A model generated the notes under the pieces. The model did not search any database and was not told the origin of the DNA. It saw nothing but the letters and a program-made list of their open reading frames with translations. Shown in pieces: positions 8,707-20,188 of a stretch of 64,000 nucleotides of DNA. This DNA is from Desulfovibrio subterraneus (GTDB lineage Bacteria; Desulfobacterota; Desulfovibrionia; Desulfovibrionales; Desulfovibrionaceae): contig NZ_BLVO01000013.1 of NCBI RefSeq assembly GCF_013340285.1, forward strand, positions 851,574 through 915,573, read 5' to 3'. The position numbers and the translations under genes are program-made. Positions within the stretch are counted from its first letter, which is position 1. Each line of letters starts with the position of its first letter.

Positions 8707-8910
8707 AACTTTCAGTTGTTAAAATACAGATGGTTATGTGTCGCAGGTAAAGGCTTGAGAGGGGAATGTGTTGCCTGGCTCGGCAAAGGTTTCCCCTTTT
8801 GGGGGAGGCTGGGGGAAAGCAGGGAACAGAATACAGGAGCTCTGTTGCCGTTATATGTGCAATGTTTGCCCTGCAAGGGGGAGAAAGCGGAGCAGAAGGG
8901 GGAAAGGGGG

Positions 8911-10326
8911 TTAGCCGGCGGCTAGGCCCAGAAGTCGTTCAATCATGGAGAGTGCGTCAGCATGCGCTGCGCCTGAAAATTCCTGATTGAAGAGTGCAAG
9001 CTGCATGTAGCCCGTGAGCGGGCGTATGAAGAGAGGATGTTGTTTCCAGTAGTCGGGAGCGGCGGCAGGGGAGGATTTGCCCTTAATGGCCGGAAGCAGG
9101 TCTCTGCTTATGCCGAGCAGCTGCTTCTTCAGAACAGGAACGAGCTGCGGAGAGACCGAGTTGAGCATCCTGAATGCAGTCTCGGCATCATGAGAGGCAG
9201 TCACCCCAAACTCACTGGCGAAAAACGCCTTCCAGAAAAGGGCAAGCCGGTGTCTGGGGGAGGTAATTTCCGTGCCGTCCGCATGGCGCAGGCTGTACAG
9301 TCCGTCCGCTCCGCGCGTGGTTGTATACAGCCTCTGCCCTGCAGGCGTTACGGAAATATCTTCAGTACCATCCTTTTTGGAAAGCGCGTGCGTAAGGGCC
9401 GCCACACGTTCCATGGAAAATGTCTTGTGGCAGAGAAAGGATGGGTGCTTGCACTGCCAGCAGCCGTTACAGCTGATGCTGGAACGCAGAACATGATGCC
9501 CCGGCTGGTAAGGGCCGGTTTCCCATGGGTGCACATAACCCATGGAGAGGTTGAGCGTGGGGGTGCCTGTCCATGCCGCAACGTGCATGGGGCCTGTATC
9601 CGGCGTTATGAGGCAGCGGAGCGTTCTGATGAGGGTCGAGAATTCGGAAAGGGAAAACCTGCCGCACAGGTTCAGTGCTGCCGTACCTGTTTTGTGGGCC
9701 ACGGCACTTCCGAGCGGCATGTCGGCCTTGCCGCCCAGCAGAACCGGCTTCATGCCGCGCTTGAGCAGGGCGGTCACCAGAGATGACCATGCCTCAACGG
9801 TTGGGCGCTTTGCCGGATCGCTGGCACCGAGAAACACGCCCACTTTGGTCGCATCAGTCCGGTCCGTTTCCGGGTCCGGCCAGCGGGATGATCTGATGAG
9901 AGCGGCAGGAACCGTATCCAGCCCGTTCAGGTCTGCCCAGTGAAAGAGGTTGTGCCTGTTGTTATGGACAAGGCTGGCTCTGTACAGTTGCCATTTGCCG
10001 TGAATATAGGTGGTTCCGGCGGCAGTGGTTGCCGGACCCGCAAGATGTTCGCAGTGCAGCGCGCCGGCAAGGGCGGCAGCTTCCGGCCTGTGGCTCAGGT
10101 TGATGACGAGGCTGTACTCTTCCTTTGCGAGCAGGGGGGCAGCCTCCCGCGGGAAATAGGTCACATGCGGGCTCAGCGGCATGAGGCCTTCAAAGAAGGT
10201 CCGTTCCGCCACTACCCATATGGGGTGGCCGGGGTATTGGTGCTGCAGCCAGAGCAGAAGGGGAAAGGTGAGAACCAGATCCCCCATGCGCTGCATTTGA
10301 AGAACAAGAATGGGCTTTGCGCTCAT
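8911..10326 (-). CDS. Glycosyltransferase family 9 (heptosyltransferase-like) protein
   Basis: A 471-residue protein whose first 330 residues look like GT9 enzymes (ADP-heptose:LPS heptosyltransferases): start PILVLQMQRMGDLVLTFPLL and the nucleotide-sugar site LITPDTGPMHVAAWTGTPTL. It would transfer a sugar, possibly heptose, to an acceptor at the cytoplasmic membrane face. The extra 120-residue C-terminal part is unassigned. It is the last gene of the stator operon, 3 bp after another glycosyltransferase gene, which suggests modification of flagellin or of an envelope glycan. The acceptor cannot be read from sequence. Confidence 0.83.
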   Translation of the reverse strand: MSAKPILVLQMQRMGDLVLTFPLLLWLQHQYPGHPIWVVAERTFFEGLMPLSPHVTYFPREAAPLLAKEEYSLVINLSHRPEAAALAGALHCEHLAGPATTAAGTTYIHGKWQLYRASLVHNNRHNLFHWADLNGLDTVPAALIRSSRWPDPETDRTDATKVGVFLGASDPAKRPTVEAWSSLVTALLKRGMKPVLLGGKADMPLGSAVAHKTGTAALNLCGRFSLSEFSTLIRTLRCLITPDTGPMHVAAWTGTPTLNLSMGYVHPWETGPYQPGHHVLRSSISCNGCWQCKHPSFLCHKTFSMERVAALTHALSKKDGTEDISVTPAGQRLYTTTRGADGLYSLRHADGTEITSPRHRLALFWKAFFASEFGVTASHDAETAFRMLNSVSPQLVPVLKKQLLGISRDLLPAIKGKSSPAAAPDYWKQHPLFIRPLTGYMQLALFNQEFSGAAHADALSMIERLLGLAAG

Positions 10327-10329
10327 GGG

Positions 10330-12863
<2,534 letters not shown>

Positions 12864-12866
12864 GGC

Positions 12867-13619
12867 TTACCTGCTTTGTCTCTGGCCGGGAGGAAGGAAT
12901 GAATCCAGTTTTTCTTTTACTATGCTGGGGTGTTCGCCGTTCAGAATGGCAAGAACGCCTTCCATGATGAGTTCCATGTTCAGGGCTTCTTCATTGGAAC
13001 GTTCTTCCAGTTTCTTGGCCATGGGCAGGAACAGGCAGTTTGCCATGATGGCACCGTAAAAAGTGGTCAGCAGTGCAACGGCCATTGCGGGGCCGATGGA
13101 AGAAGGATCATCAAGGTTCTGGAGCATCTGCACAAGGCCGATCAGCGTTCCGATCATACCGAAGGCGGGAGCCATTGTGCCCATGCCCTTGAGGATTTCC
13201 TGTCCGGTGCGGTGGCGTTTCACCATGTTGGACATTTCCAGTTCCATGACGGCTCTGACAATGGATTCCTCGGTACCGTCGGAAACAAGCAGAATGCCGC
13301 GCTTCATGAACGGGTTTTCAACGGAAACCTTTTCCAGCGCCACAAGGCTTTCCTTTCGCGCTTTTTCAGCGAGGCCGATAAGGGTCTGAATGGAATCAGT
13401 CAGTTCCGGCGGTTTGGCGAAGAAGGTCTTCATGATGACCTTGGCGGCACTGAGAATCGTTTTGAGCGGGAACATGACGAATGCGACGGCGAACGTACCG
13501 CCGACAACAACGATGACAGAGGGGATGTCTACAAAGCCCCCCATGCTGCCGCCTACGGCGATGGCACCGACAATGAGGCCGAGAGAGCCAAGAATACCAA
13601 TTAACGTTGCTATATCCAT
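12867..13619 (-). CDS. motA: Flagellar motor stator protein MotA
   Basis: Cytoplasmic-membrane stator component with four membrane helices. The 250-residue protein starts MDIATLIGILGSLGLIVGAI and carries the MotA/ExbB-type core GTMAPAFGMIGTLIGLVQML (near 150-170) and the large cytoplasmic loop that contacts FliG. Upstream it is 7 bp from the FapA-like gene, downstream 3 bp from motB, so it belongs to a tightly packed operon. Confidence 0.95.
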   Translation of the reverse strand: MDIATLIGILGSLGLIVGAIAVGGSMGGFVDIPSVIVVVGGTFAVAFVMFPLKTILSAAKVIMKTFFAKPPELTDSIQTLIGLAEKARKESLVALEKVSVENPFMKRGILLVSDGTEESIVRAVMELEMSNMVKRHRTGQEILKGMGTMAPAFGMIGTLIGLVQMLQNLDDPSSIGPAMAVALLTTFYGAIMANCLFLPMAKKLEERSNEEALNMELIMEGVLAILNGEHPSIVKEKLDSFLPPGQRQSR

Positions 13620-13626
13620 ATTCTAT

Positions 13627-14745
13627 CTACTTTTTGACCATGGCTGGAGAGTCAAATACTATTTCGTTGTCCTGACAAGTGATGCAGACGTTTTCCATGA
13701 AGTCGTTAATAACGCAATAGACTCCGCCAATACTTATTTCGACTCCGGGACGTATCTGTCCCGGTACGATTATCCGGCATGTGCGCAGGTCAGACTCGCT
13801 TGTCATCTGTTCCCACAGGGCTTGCCTGCGTTTCTGCAGGGTGACGAGTCTGGTTCGCGATATTTCAAGCTTTGGTTCGCATTCCGCCTTCAGTTCGGCA
13901 TGTTTGCCGCATTTCTTTTCCAGAGATTCTATCAATGCCTTCAGCTTGGCTATTCCCTCGTCGGCAGCGCGCAGGTTGAACATCTGCGCCGGATCGTACC
14001 CCATTTCTATGCTGGTCATGGTGCTTATGCCCCCGCCCAGCTGGTCCTGAATGTAGACGATGCGGTTTGCGTGTATAGTGCCCCCCTGCAGACGTCCCTT
14101 TACAACCAGATTTTTCTGAACCCACACGTCGGTGTGCATACAGGAACCATCAATGAGTATATCGCCGTCGGCAATCAGTGTGGCGTTTTCGATGAAGGGG
14201 ATTTTTATGTCTCCCTTTGCCGAAATTCGCGCCATTTTTCCGCCTTTGATGCCGTTTTCTGCGGTGAAGCTGCCTAGCGCTTCAACACGGGCACCTTCGA
14301 CGTTCTTCTTTACCAGAATGTTTCGCCCCTGCACGCTGAACCCGGTTCGTATGGCCCCGTGCACGCAGATATCGCTCACAAATACGATATTGCCGGTGTG
14401 AAAGTCCACATCTCTGCGAACGTTCAACAGTTTCTTAACCGTAATGACACCTTCATGATAGAAGACATATCCGTTCACGGTTGCAATGATTTGTCCGGCA
14501 TTTTTGGGGTTGACCGCTGTATTGGGCCCCACGGGAAGCGGCTGTCCCGCCCAGGGGCGGGGAGATATCACACCGGGGCGCAGCGGAGCGTCCGCGGGCA
14601 CCAGTTCTGCCAGCACCTGTCCGGCCACGACATTCTGCACATAGTCCAGGTTGTAGTGGTCAACCTTACCGCTGACCGACTCCTTGGGAGTCAGGTGCAT
14701 GTGGTCGAAATCAGGGTCGAAATAATGAACCAGTATTTGCGACAT
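13627..14745 (-). CDS. FapA/DUF342 family protein
   Basis: A 372-residue protein of the FapA (flagellar assembly protein A, DUF342) family, recognisable by the beta-helix-like stretches of repeated small hydrophobic and glycine residues (VFVSDICVHGAIRTGFSVQG, ARISAKGDIKIPFIENATLI, TDVWVQKNLVVKGRLQGG) and by a coiled coil near 250-320. These proteins have been connected to polar flagellum assembly or cell-surface polymer control, without a settled biochemical role. It lies 16 bp downstream of the STAS gene and 7 bp upstream of motA, which supports a motility link here. Confidence 0.83.
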   Translation of the reverse strand: MSQILVHYFDPDFDHMHLTPKESVSGKVDHYNLDYVQNVVAGQVLAELVPADAPLRPGVISPRPWAGQPLPVGPNTAVNPKNAGQIIATVNGYVFYHEGVITVKKLLNVRRDVDFHTGNIVFVSDICVHGAIRTGFSVQGRNILVKKNVEGARVEALGSFTAENGIKGGKMARISAKGDIKIPFIENATLIADGDILIDGSCMHTDVWVQKNLVVKGRLQGGTIHANRIVYIQDQLGGGISTMTSIEMGYDPAQMFNLRAADEGIAKLKALIESLEKKCGKHAELKAECEPKLEISRTRLVTLQKRRQALWEQMTSESDLRTCRIIVPGQIRPGVEISIGGVYCVINDFMENVCITCQDNEIVFDSPAMVKK

Positions 14746-14761
14746 CTGCTACCTCTGATGG

Positions 14762-15106
14762 CTATTCCGGCAATATGTCTAGAATGCCTTCGTCGCCTTC
14801 CAGTATCTGAAAGAAGTTGCTCAGATGAACAAGCCCGAGCGTGGATCGGACCTGAGCAGAGGGATTGAGGATGAACAGTGACTTGCTCTTGCTGGCCATC
14901 TTCGTCTTGAGGGCCACCAGCATGCCCACCCCTGAACTGTCTATGAATGTGACTTCCTGCATATCCGCCACAAGGTGCTCAATGCGTTCGCGTTCGACGA
15001 ACGACTCGATCTTTGTCCGGAGGTCTGGTGCAGTGTTAAGCGTTACTTCGCCTTTGAATTGAATCAGCAGGGTGGTTCCCTGCTGAATCGGGTTTAACGA
15101 ATCCAT
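14762..15106 (-). CDS. STAS-domain anti-sigma factor antagonist
   Basis: A 114-residue single-domain STAS protein like SpoIIAA/RsbV. The conserved phosphorylation loop is VTFIDSSGVGML with the acceptor serine at about 58. Such proteins bind a HATPase kinase when dephosphorylated and release it when phosphorylated. The kinase is encoded by the overlapping upstream gene (13-nt overlap) and the PP2C phosphatase two genes upstream, so all three partner-switch parts are present. GAGGGGG precedes the ATG. Confidence 0.92.
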   Translation of the reverse strand: MDSLNPIQQGTTLLIQFKGEVTLNTAPDLRTKIESFVERERIEHLVADMQEVTFIDSSGVGMLVALKTKMASKSKSLFILNPSAQVRSTLGLVHLSNFFQILEGDEGILDILPE

Positions 15107-15525
15107 AGCCCCCTCGGTATGGTTAGCTGTGCGTGCACCGTGTTTTTGCCGTTGTCTTCGGTCAGGAAATACTCCGTTGCCAGCGAAGCAATGATGTATA
15201 ACCCGCGGCCCCCCTCAGCCTCGGGTTGTGAAAGAGAAGGATTGGCAATATTCGTTCCGGTTTTGGAAAACCCCATGCCCCAGTCTGAGACTTTGCATGT
15301 GACGGAATTGCCGGGATCAATGTCGAGTTCAATTTCAACCTTGCCTACTTCCATATTGCGATAGGCGTGGCGCGCACAGTTCGCAACAGCTTCGGTAAGC
15401 AGGAGGTCCAGCGAATGCAGTACCTCTTCATTGACTATGTAATCCTTCAGTACCGCAACAGCCCCTTTGGTCAAAGCCCGAGAGGCGTCCGGATGTGCCT
15501 TGGTCGTGAGTGTGTACACATGCAT
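15094..15525 (-). CDS. Anti-sigma regulatory factor, serine kinase of the RsbW/SpoIIAB type
   Basis: A 143-residue GHKL ATPase. The N box is LTEAVANCARHAY (about 43-55), G1 is VSDWGMGF and G2 is EGGRGLYI. It should phosphorylate the STAS protein encoded just downstream, and bind a target when released. The target is unknown; no sigma factor gene is adjacent, and the stator genes downstream in the operon suggest motility output. It overlaps the STAS gene by 13 nt and follows the phosphatase gene by 5 nt. Confidence 0.9.
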   Translation of the reverse strand: MHVYTLTTKAHPDASRALTKGAVAVLKDYIVNEEVLHSLDLLLTEAVANCARHAYRNMEVGKVEIELDIDPGNSVTCKVSDWGMGFSKTGTNIANPSLSQPEAEGGRGLYIIASLATEYFLTEDNGKNTVHAQLTIPRGLWIR

Positions 15526-15530
15526 TGCGG

Positions 15531-16676
15531 CTACCCCATTGCAATCCAGAGTGCGGTTACATCATCCCTGAAATTCTGCTTTCCTCCCGCCTCCTGCGTC
15601 AAGCTATTTTGTAACGAATCAACGTAGTCGGCAGGAACAGACATGTGCGCCGAAGCTATCTCCAGAAAACGGGAAAGTGAGAACAGGGCTCCGTCCGTCA
15701 TTCGCCAGTCGAAGAATCCATCCGTATAAAGAAGTATCCGGCTGCCGGATTTGAAGCTGCAATGCAGTGATTCAGTTGCGACATCAAAGAAGCCGAGCAG
15801 GGGAACATTGGCATGCAAGGTTTCTATGGTGCCGTCCGGGTGCCGCAGAATGGCCGGGCAATGCCCCGCGTTAATGTATTCCAGCGATCCGTTCCGCGTG
15901 TCGAAGTCCACACAGAAAAGCGTGACGAAGTCCGCTTCCGTCCCAATGGTTTCGAGCAGGTGCTTGTTTATGAGCTGCACAGTATCCACCAGTGTTGTGG
16001 TCCGCATCTGGGTCAGGCGGAACAGGGTGCGCACAATGCCCATGATGAAGGCGGCCCGTGCGCCGTGGCCGGAAACATCCGCAATTATGGCCCGCAGTGT
16101 TACCCCGTCCGGCAGGGTGAAGTAGTCATAGTAATCACCGCTCGCATGCCCGGACGGATTGTATATGCTCTCTATGCGGATGCCGGGAATAAGCGGGCTT
16201 GCATCCGGCAGCAGTTTTTGCTGCAGGTGGGCGACCAGTTCTATTTCCTTGCGGATACGTGTGGAATATTCCCGCAGCTGCTTGGTTATTGCGGTCTGCC
16301 GTTCGGCAACACCGATGCGCGCAAGCAACTCCGCCTTGCTGAAGGGTTTTGCAAGAAAGTCATTTGCCCCCATGTTGAGGGACAGGGTGTGCAGATCGGG
16401 GTCTTCCTCGCCGGTGAGGACGATGATGTAGGTGTCTGTGTCGTTATGATCCTTGCGGATGCTGCGGATAACAGCGAGACCGTTTTCTTCCGGCATGAGC
16501 AGATCAAGCAGGATAATGTCCGGCTTGAATGTGAGATAGCTTTCCAGCGCAGCCGCTCCCGTTTCCGCTTCATGCAGGGTTCTCGTGTCGCCGAGCATTG
16601 CCTTGAGGGAGGCCCGGGTCATTCGCGAATCATCTGCGATGAGTATTGCGGGGGCGGGGTTTGCTGTGGTTGTCAT
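15531..16676 (-). CDS. Response regulator fused to a PP2C-type (SpoIIE/RsbU) phosphatase
   Basis: A 381-residue protein. Residues about 12-130 are a receiver domain (ILIADDSRMTRASL, phospho-acceptor aspartate in DIILLDLLMPEENG, lysine in FLAKPFSK). A helical linker (about 135-170) joins it to a SpoIIE-type serine phosphatase (SGHASGDYYDYF, IIADVSGHGARAAF, ILLYTDGFFD). It probably dephosphorylates the STAS protein in response to a histidine kinase not encoded nearby. The ATG at 16676 overlaps the dtd stop codon as ATGA, and replaces a longer reading with 30 extra residues. Confidence 0.93.
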   Translation of the reverse strand: MTTTANPAPAILIADDSRMTRASLKAMLGDTRTLHEAETGAAALESYLTFKPDIILLDLLMPEENGLAVIRSIRKDHNDTDTYIIVLTGEEDPDLHTLSLNMGANDFLAKPFSKAELLARIGVAERQTAITKQLREYSTRIRKEIELVAHLQQKLLPDASPLIPGIRIESIYNPSGHASGDYYDYFTLPDGVTLRAIIADVSGHGARAAFIMGIVRTLFRLTQMRTTTLVDTVQLINKHLLETIGTEADFVTLFCVDFDTRNGSLEYINAGHCPAILRHPDGTIETLHANVPLLGFFDVATESLHCSFKSGSRILLYTDGFFDWRMTDGALFSLSRFLEIASAHMSVPADYVDSLQNSLTQEAGGKQNFRDDVTALWIAMG

Positions 16677-17152
16677 GATTTCTCGAAGTCGCTGTCTGTA
16701 AGAGCTATTGTCACCGGGCCCCAGTTTGTGAGCGAAACGTCCATTTCCGCCCCGAAACAACCGCATTGCACGTCTTGCGGTCCGGGCATTGCGCTGCGCA
16801 CATCGTGCACGAACCGCTCGAAGAGAGCGAGAGCGACAGGCGGCGGGCAGGCATTTGTAAATGATGGCCTTCTGCCGCGCCGGACATCGGCATAGAGTGT
16901 AAATTGAGGAACGAGCAGAATCTGGCCACCGAACTCCGGCAGGCTGAGATTCATTTTTCCTGCCTTATCCGGAAATATACGCAGTTCCAGCATCTTGCTC
17001 AACAGTGTCTGCCAAATTTTCTTTGCAGGCAGTGATTCATCGTCATGCTGGCCGAAACCGACAAGAACCACAAGACCGGTGCCGATGCTGCCGACAATGT
17101 TGCCGTCCACCGTTACCCGGCCTTGCTTTGCCCTCTGGATGAGCAGTTTCAT
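16673..17152 (-). CDS. dtd: D-aminoacyl-tRNA deacylase
   Basis: Hydrolyses D-amino acids from mischarged tRNAs. The 159-residue protein has both DTD signatures: PQFTLYADVRRGRRPSF near 77-93 and the cis Gly-Pro motif TNWGPVTI near the C-terminus. The ATG at 17152 is selected (GGGAG 6 nt upstream) over a GTG one codon earlier. It lies 24 bp after fadD and overlaps the response-regulator gene by 4 nt, so this housekeeping gene sits inside the motility run. Confidence 0.95.
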   Translation of the reverse strand: MKLLIQRAKQGRVTVDGNIVGSIGTGLVVLVGFGQHDDESLPAKKIWQTLLSKMLELRIFPDKAGKMNLSLPEFGGQILLVPQFTLYADVRRGRRPSFTNACPPPVALALFERFVHDVRSAMPGPQDVQCGCFGAEMDVSLTNWGPVTIALTDSDFEKS

Positions 17153-17176
17153 CACAGGCTCCCGGCACTTGTGCTG

Positions 17177-19054
17177 TTACATGTCTGCATCGTCACAGGC
17201 ATCCTGCTTGCGTTCTTCCTGCTTCTTCCGGCCGGAGGAAGCGCCTTCGCAGGTGCATGTTTCGGAAGATGGCGTTTCGTCAGCCTCGGGGATCATGTCG
17301 TCTGTAACAAGGAAGTTGGCCATGCTGGCCTTGTCTTCATGGGTTACTTCCGCGGCTGCATCGGAAATGCGCTGCACCTCTTCCGCGCGCAGAGCCCTGC
17401 GCAGCACCTTGCCCACGATGGTCTTGGGAAGCTCGTCGCGGAACTCCACCTGCTTGGGCAGTTTGTAGTTGGCAAGCTGCTCGCGGCAGTGGGCTATGAT
17501 CTCGCCCTTGGTCAGTTTTTCTCCGGCCTTGGGAACAACATACGCTTTGATGATCTCGCCGCGCGTGGGGTGAGGCACGCCTACGGTCACGGCCTCCAGA
17601 ACCTTGGGATGCTCATAGAGCACTTCGTCAATCTCGCGCGGATACACGTTGTAGCCGCCAACGATGATCATGTCCTTCTTGCGGTCCACGATGAAGAAGT
17701 AGCCGTCTTCGTCCATGGTGGCGATGTCGCCGGTGTAGAGCCAGCCGTTGCGCAGGGTGGATGCGGTTTCGTCCGGGCGGTTCCAGTAGCCTTTCATGAC
17801 CTGCGGTCCCCGGATGACGAGTTCACCGATCTTCCCTGCCGGCAGGGGCACGGAGCCAACTTCCATATCCACGATGCGTGCCTCGGTATCCGGAAATGGA
17901 ACACCGATGGAGCCAATTTTGTGCACGCTGTCTATGGGGTTGAGGTGCGTGACGGGAGAGGCTTCCGTCAGGCCGAAGCCTTCTATGATGCTGGCTCCGG
18001 TAAGAGCGGCAAAGCGTTTGGTCTGCTCGACAGGCATGGGTGATGAGCCGGAGATACAGTAGCGGATGCAGGTGAGGTCGTAGTTGCCGATCTCTTTTTG
18101 CTGCATGAGCGCAATGTAGACGGACGGGGCACCGGGGAAAATGGTGGGCTTGTATTTCTGAATGCCGTCCAGCACGTCTTTGGGAACGAAACGGGGAAAG
18201 GGAATGACCGTGGAGGCCAGCATGGTAGGAAAGACAAGACAGACCGTGAGCCCGAATACGTGAAAATAGGGCAGTATTCCGAGGAAAATATGGTGCTCGC
18301 TGGCCAGCTTTTTAAGCATGGCGTTGCACTGCTGCGCGTTAACGGCAAGGTTGAAATGCGTGAGCATAACACCTTTGGCAATGCCCGTTGTGCCGCCCGT
18401 ATACTGAAGAAGCGCCAGTGTTTCTGTGGGGTTGGCAACGGGGGTGCTCAACCTGTCGCTTCCTTCAGTCAACACTTTCCAGGGAAGAATGTGCTTGCCG
18501 TCAAAGGGAACATGCTGGTGCGAAGAGTCGCGTTTGGTTTTCAGCGAGTAGAGAAGATTGAGCGGGAAATTAAGACTCTCTGAAATGCGGGTGATGAAAT
18601 ATTTCTTGATGGGCAGCTTGTCGCGCAGCTTTTCCAGCTTGGGCCATACCAGGTCGAGCGCTATCATGTGCTGAGCGCCGGAATCCTCTATCTGATGGAC
18701 AAGCTCCTTTTCCATATACAGCGGGTTGGTCATGACAACGACGGCACCCGCTTTGAGAATTCCCCAGAAGGCCACAATGGTCTGCGGCAGGTTGGGCATC
18801 ATGACGGAAACCCTGTCGCCGGGAGAAACTCCGTTGCGCCGCAGGTTGGCGGCGACGGTTTCTGCCATTATCAGCAGTTTCTTGTAGCTGATCTTCTTGT
18901 TGCGGAAAACAATGGCAGTGCGATTGGGATGGTTTTCCGCAGCCCTGTCGAGATAGGCATACAGAGGGAGGCTTTCATACTGGATGGAGGCCGGAACGCC
19001 CTCGTCATAGTGTCCCAGCCAGGGGAATGCGTAAGAAGTGGTCTGCTCGCTCAT
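17177..19054 (-). CDS. fadD: Long-chain fatty acid-CoA ligase (AMP-forming)
   Basis: Activates fatty acids to acyl-CoA through acyl-AMP. The 625-residue enzyme has the AMP motif LLQYTGGTTGIAKGVMLTHF, GFGLTEASPVTHLNP, GWLYTGDIATMDEDGYFFIV and the catalytic lysine region PKTIVGKVLRRALR. The start is uncertain: the ATG at 19054 matches family starts (PWLGHYDEGVPASI follows), an upstream ATG at 19102 is in frame, and neither has a good ribosome binding site. The C-terminal tail after residue 590 is unusual: acidic, with CTC and a terminal cysteine, and looks unstructured. It may start the ten-gene run down to 8911. Confidence 0.9.
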   Translation of the reverse strand: MSEQTTSYAFPWLGHYDEGVPASIQYESLPLYAYLDRAAENHPNRTAIVFRNKKISYKKLLIMAETVAANLRRNGVSPGDRVSVMMPNLPQTIVAFWGILKAGAVVVMTNPLYMEKELVHQIEDSGAQHMIALDLVWPKLEKLRDKLPIKKYFITRISESLNFPLNLLYSLKTKRDSSHQHVPFDGKHILPWKVLTEGSDRLSTPVANPTETLALLQYTGGTTGIAKGVMLTHFNLAVNAQQCNAMLKKLASEHHIFLGILPYFHVFGLTVCLVFPTMLASTVIPFPRFVPKDVLDGIQKYKPTIFPGAPSVYIALMQQKEIGNYDLTCIRYCISGSSPMPVEQTKRFAALTGASIIEGFGLTEASPVTHLNPIDSVHKIGSIGVPFPDTEARIVDMEVGSVPLPAGKIGELVIRGPQVMKGYWNRPDETASTLRNGWLYTGDIATMDEDGYFFIVDRKKDMIIVGGYNVYPREIDEVLYEHPKVLEAVTVGVPHPTRGEIIKAYVVPKAGEKLTKGEIIAHCREQLANYKLPKQVEFRDELPKTIVGKVLRRALRAEEVQRISDAAAEVTHEDKASMANFLVTDDMIPEADETPSSETCTCEGASSGRKKQEERKQDACDDADM

Positions 19055-19498
19055 GAAATTGATTTTGTAATGGGTGGTTGAAATGCCCGCTGCATTCTGC
19101 ATGCTGGCGCGCTGAGAACATGCCCTGTCCCGCCGGTGCGTGATGGGCTGTCTTTTTACAATGGTGTTGCAATTAGAGCAAGGTATTGATTTTGCGGCAG
19201 GATGCAGGATGAGTGTTCACTTTCATGCGATATGCACTCTACACCCTCGCTGTATTGCCACTTTTGAATCGTTTATGTCTGACAATTGCCGAATGGTGCG
19301 GACCTTACATATTTGTGTGATCAGACAACCCTGAAACAGTGCATACAGCTTTGTATTTCATGCCTTGTGCAGATTCATGCGTATGTAATAACACCTTGTC
19401 TTAATGACGGTGGTATGCCAGATGTTTTATATGTTCGTCGGAACATAATTGATATTCACGCGGCATGTTTGCCCGCTCAAGCCTTACGGGGTTGGAGA
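19055..19498. promoter_or_regulatory. Divergent intergenic region fadD/modB with two palindromes
   Basis: This 444-bp stretch holds no convincing gene. TTGTGTGATCAGACAA (19313-19328) is a palindrome with two mismatches. TATGTTC (19430-19436), a 4-nt spacer and GAACATA (19441-19447) form a perfect 7-bp inverted repeat, 52 bp before the modB start, a reasonable place for an oxyanion-responsive repressor (ModE/TunR type) operator. No regulator gene is adjacent and the assignment is inferred. Confidence 0.5.
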
Positions 19499-20170
19499 AT
19501 GCAATTACAGGAAGTGCTGATCCCGCTGTTGCTGACACTGAAGGTGGTCTTCTGGTCCACGCTTATCGCTGCCGGTGCCGGCATTATTGCTGCCTATCTG
19601 CTTTGCAGGAAGAATTTTCCGGGGCGCGACTGGCTTGATGCCGCATGTTCGCTGCCTCTGGTGCTGCCCCCCACCGTGCTCGGCTATTATCTGATTGTCG
19701 TGATAGGCAGAAACGGCTTGCTTGGGCAGTGGCTTGAGCAGGAGCTGGGCATACGCCTCATGTTTACGTGGCAGGGGGCTGTTGTCGCTGCTGCTGTCGT
19801 CTCCTTTCCTCTTGTTTTCAAATCCGCCCGTGCCGCCTTTGAGAGTGTGCCGCCCAGTTATCTGCAGGCCGCACGCATTCTTGGAGCAGGCGAGTGGGAG
19901 ATATTCTTCAGGGTCACATTGCCTCTGGCATTCAGAGGCGTGCTCGCAGGCACCATGCTCGCCTTTGCCCGCGGCATGGGCGAATTCGGCGCAACTCTCA
20001 TGGTGGCGGGCAACCTGCCCGGACGCACGCAGACCCTTTCCCTTGCCGTATACAGTGCGGTTCAGGCTGGTAACGACGGGCTCGCAACGATACTCGTCTG
20101 CGTTGTCAGCATCGTCTGCGTGGTATTGCTGGTAGTAACGGGGAAATTGGTTTCTCCGAATAACGCATGA
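19499..20170 (+). CDS. modB: Molybdate ABC transporter permease
   Basis: Inner-membrane channel subunit of a molybdate (or tungstate) importer. The 223-residue protein has about five membrane helices and typical ModB features: LPLVLPPTVLGYYLIVVIG and the EAA-type loop ARILGAGEWEIFFRVTLPLAFRG, with a conserved G. The ATG at 19499 is used since the upstream extension is not membrane-like, although the GGAG box is unusually close (1 nt). It is followed by modA and modC, an order (B-A-C) that differs from the common A-B-C. Confidence 0.9.
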   Translation: MQLQEVLIPLLLTLKVVFWSTLIAAGAGIIAAYLLCRKNFPGRDWLDAACSLPLVLPPTVLGYYLIVVIGRNGLLGQWLEQELGIRLMFTWQGAVVAAAVVSFPLVFKSARAAFESVPPSYLQAARILGAGEWEIFFRVTLPLAFRGVLAGTMLAFARGMGEFGATLMVAGNLPGRTQTLSLAVYSAVQAGNDGLATILVCVVSIVCVVLLVVTGKLVSPNNA

Positions 20171-20188
20171 CAAGGAGAGGTTGGTAGT

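Noticed and set aside
19140-19334. 64-residue open frame between fadD and modB
   Set aside because: No ribosome binding site and no resemblance to a known protein; it is likely a chance open frame.
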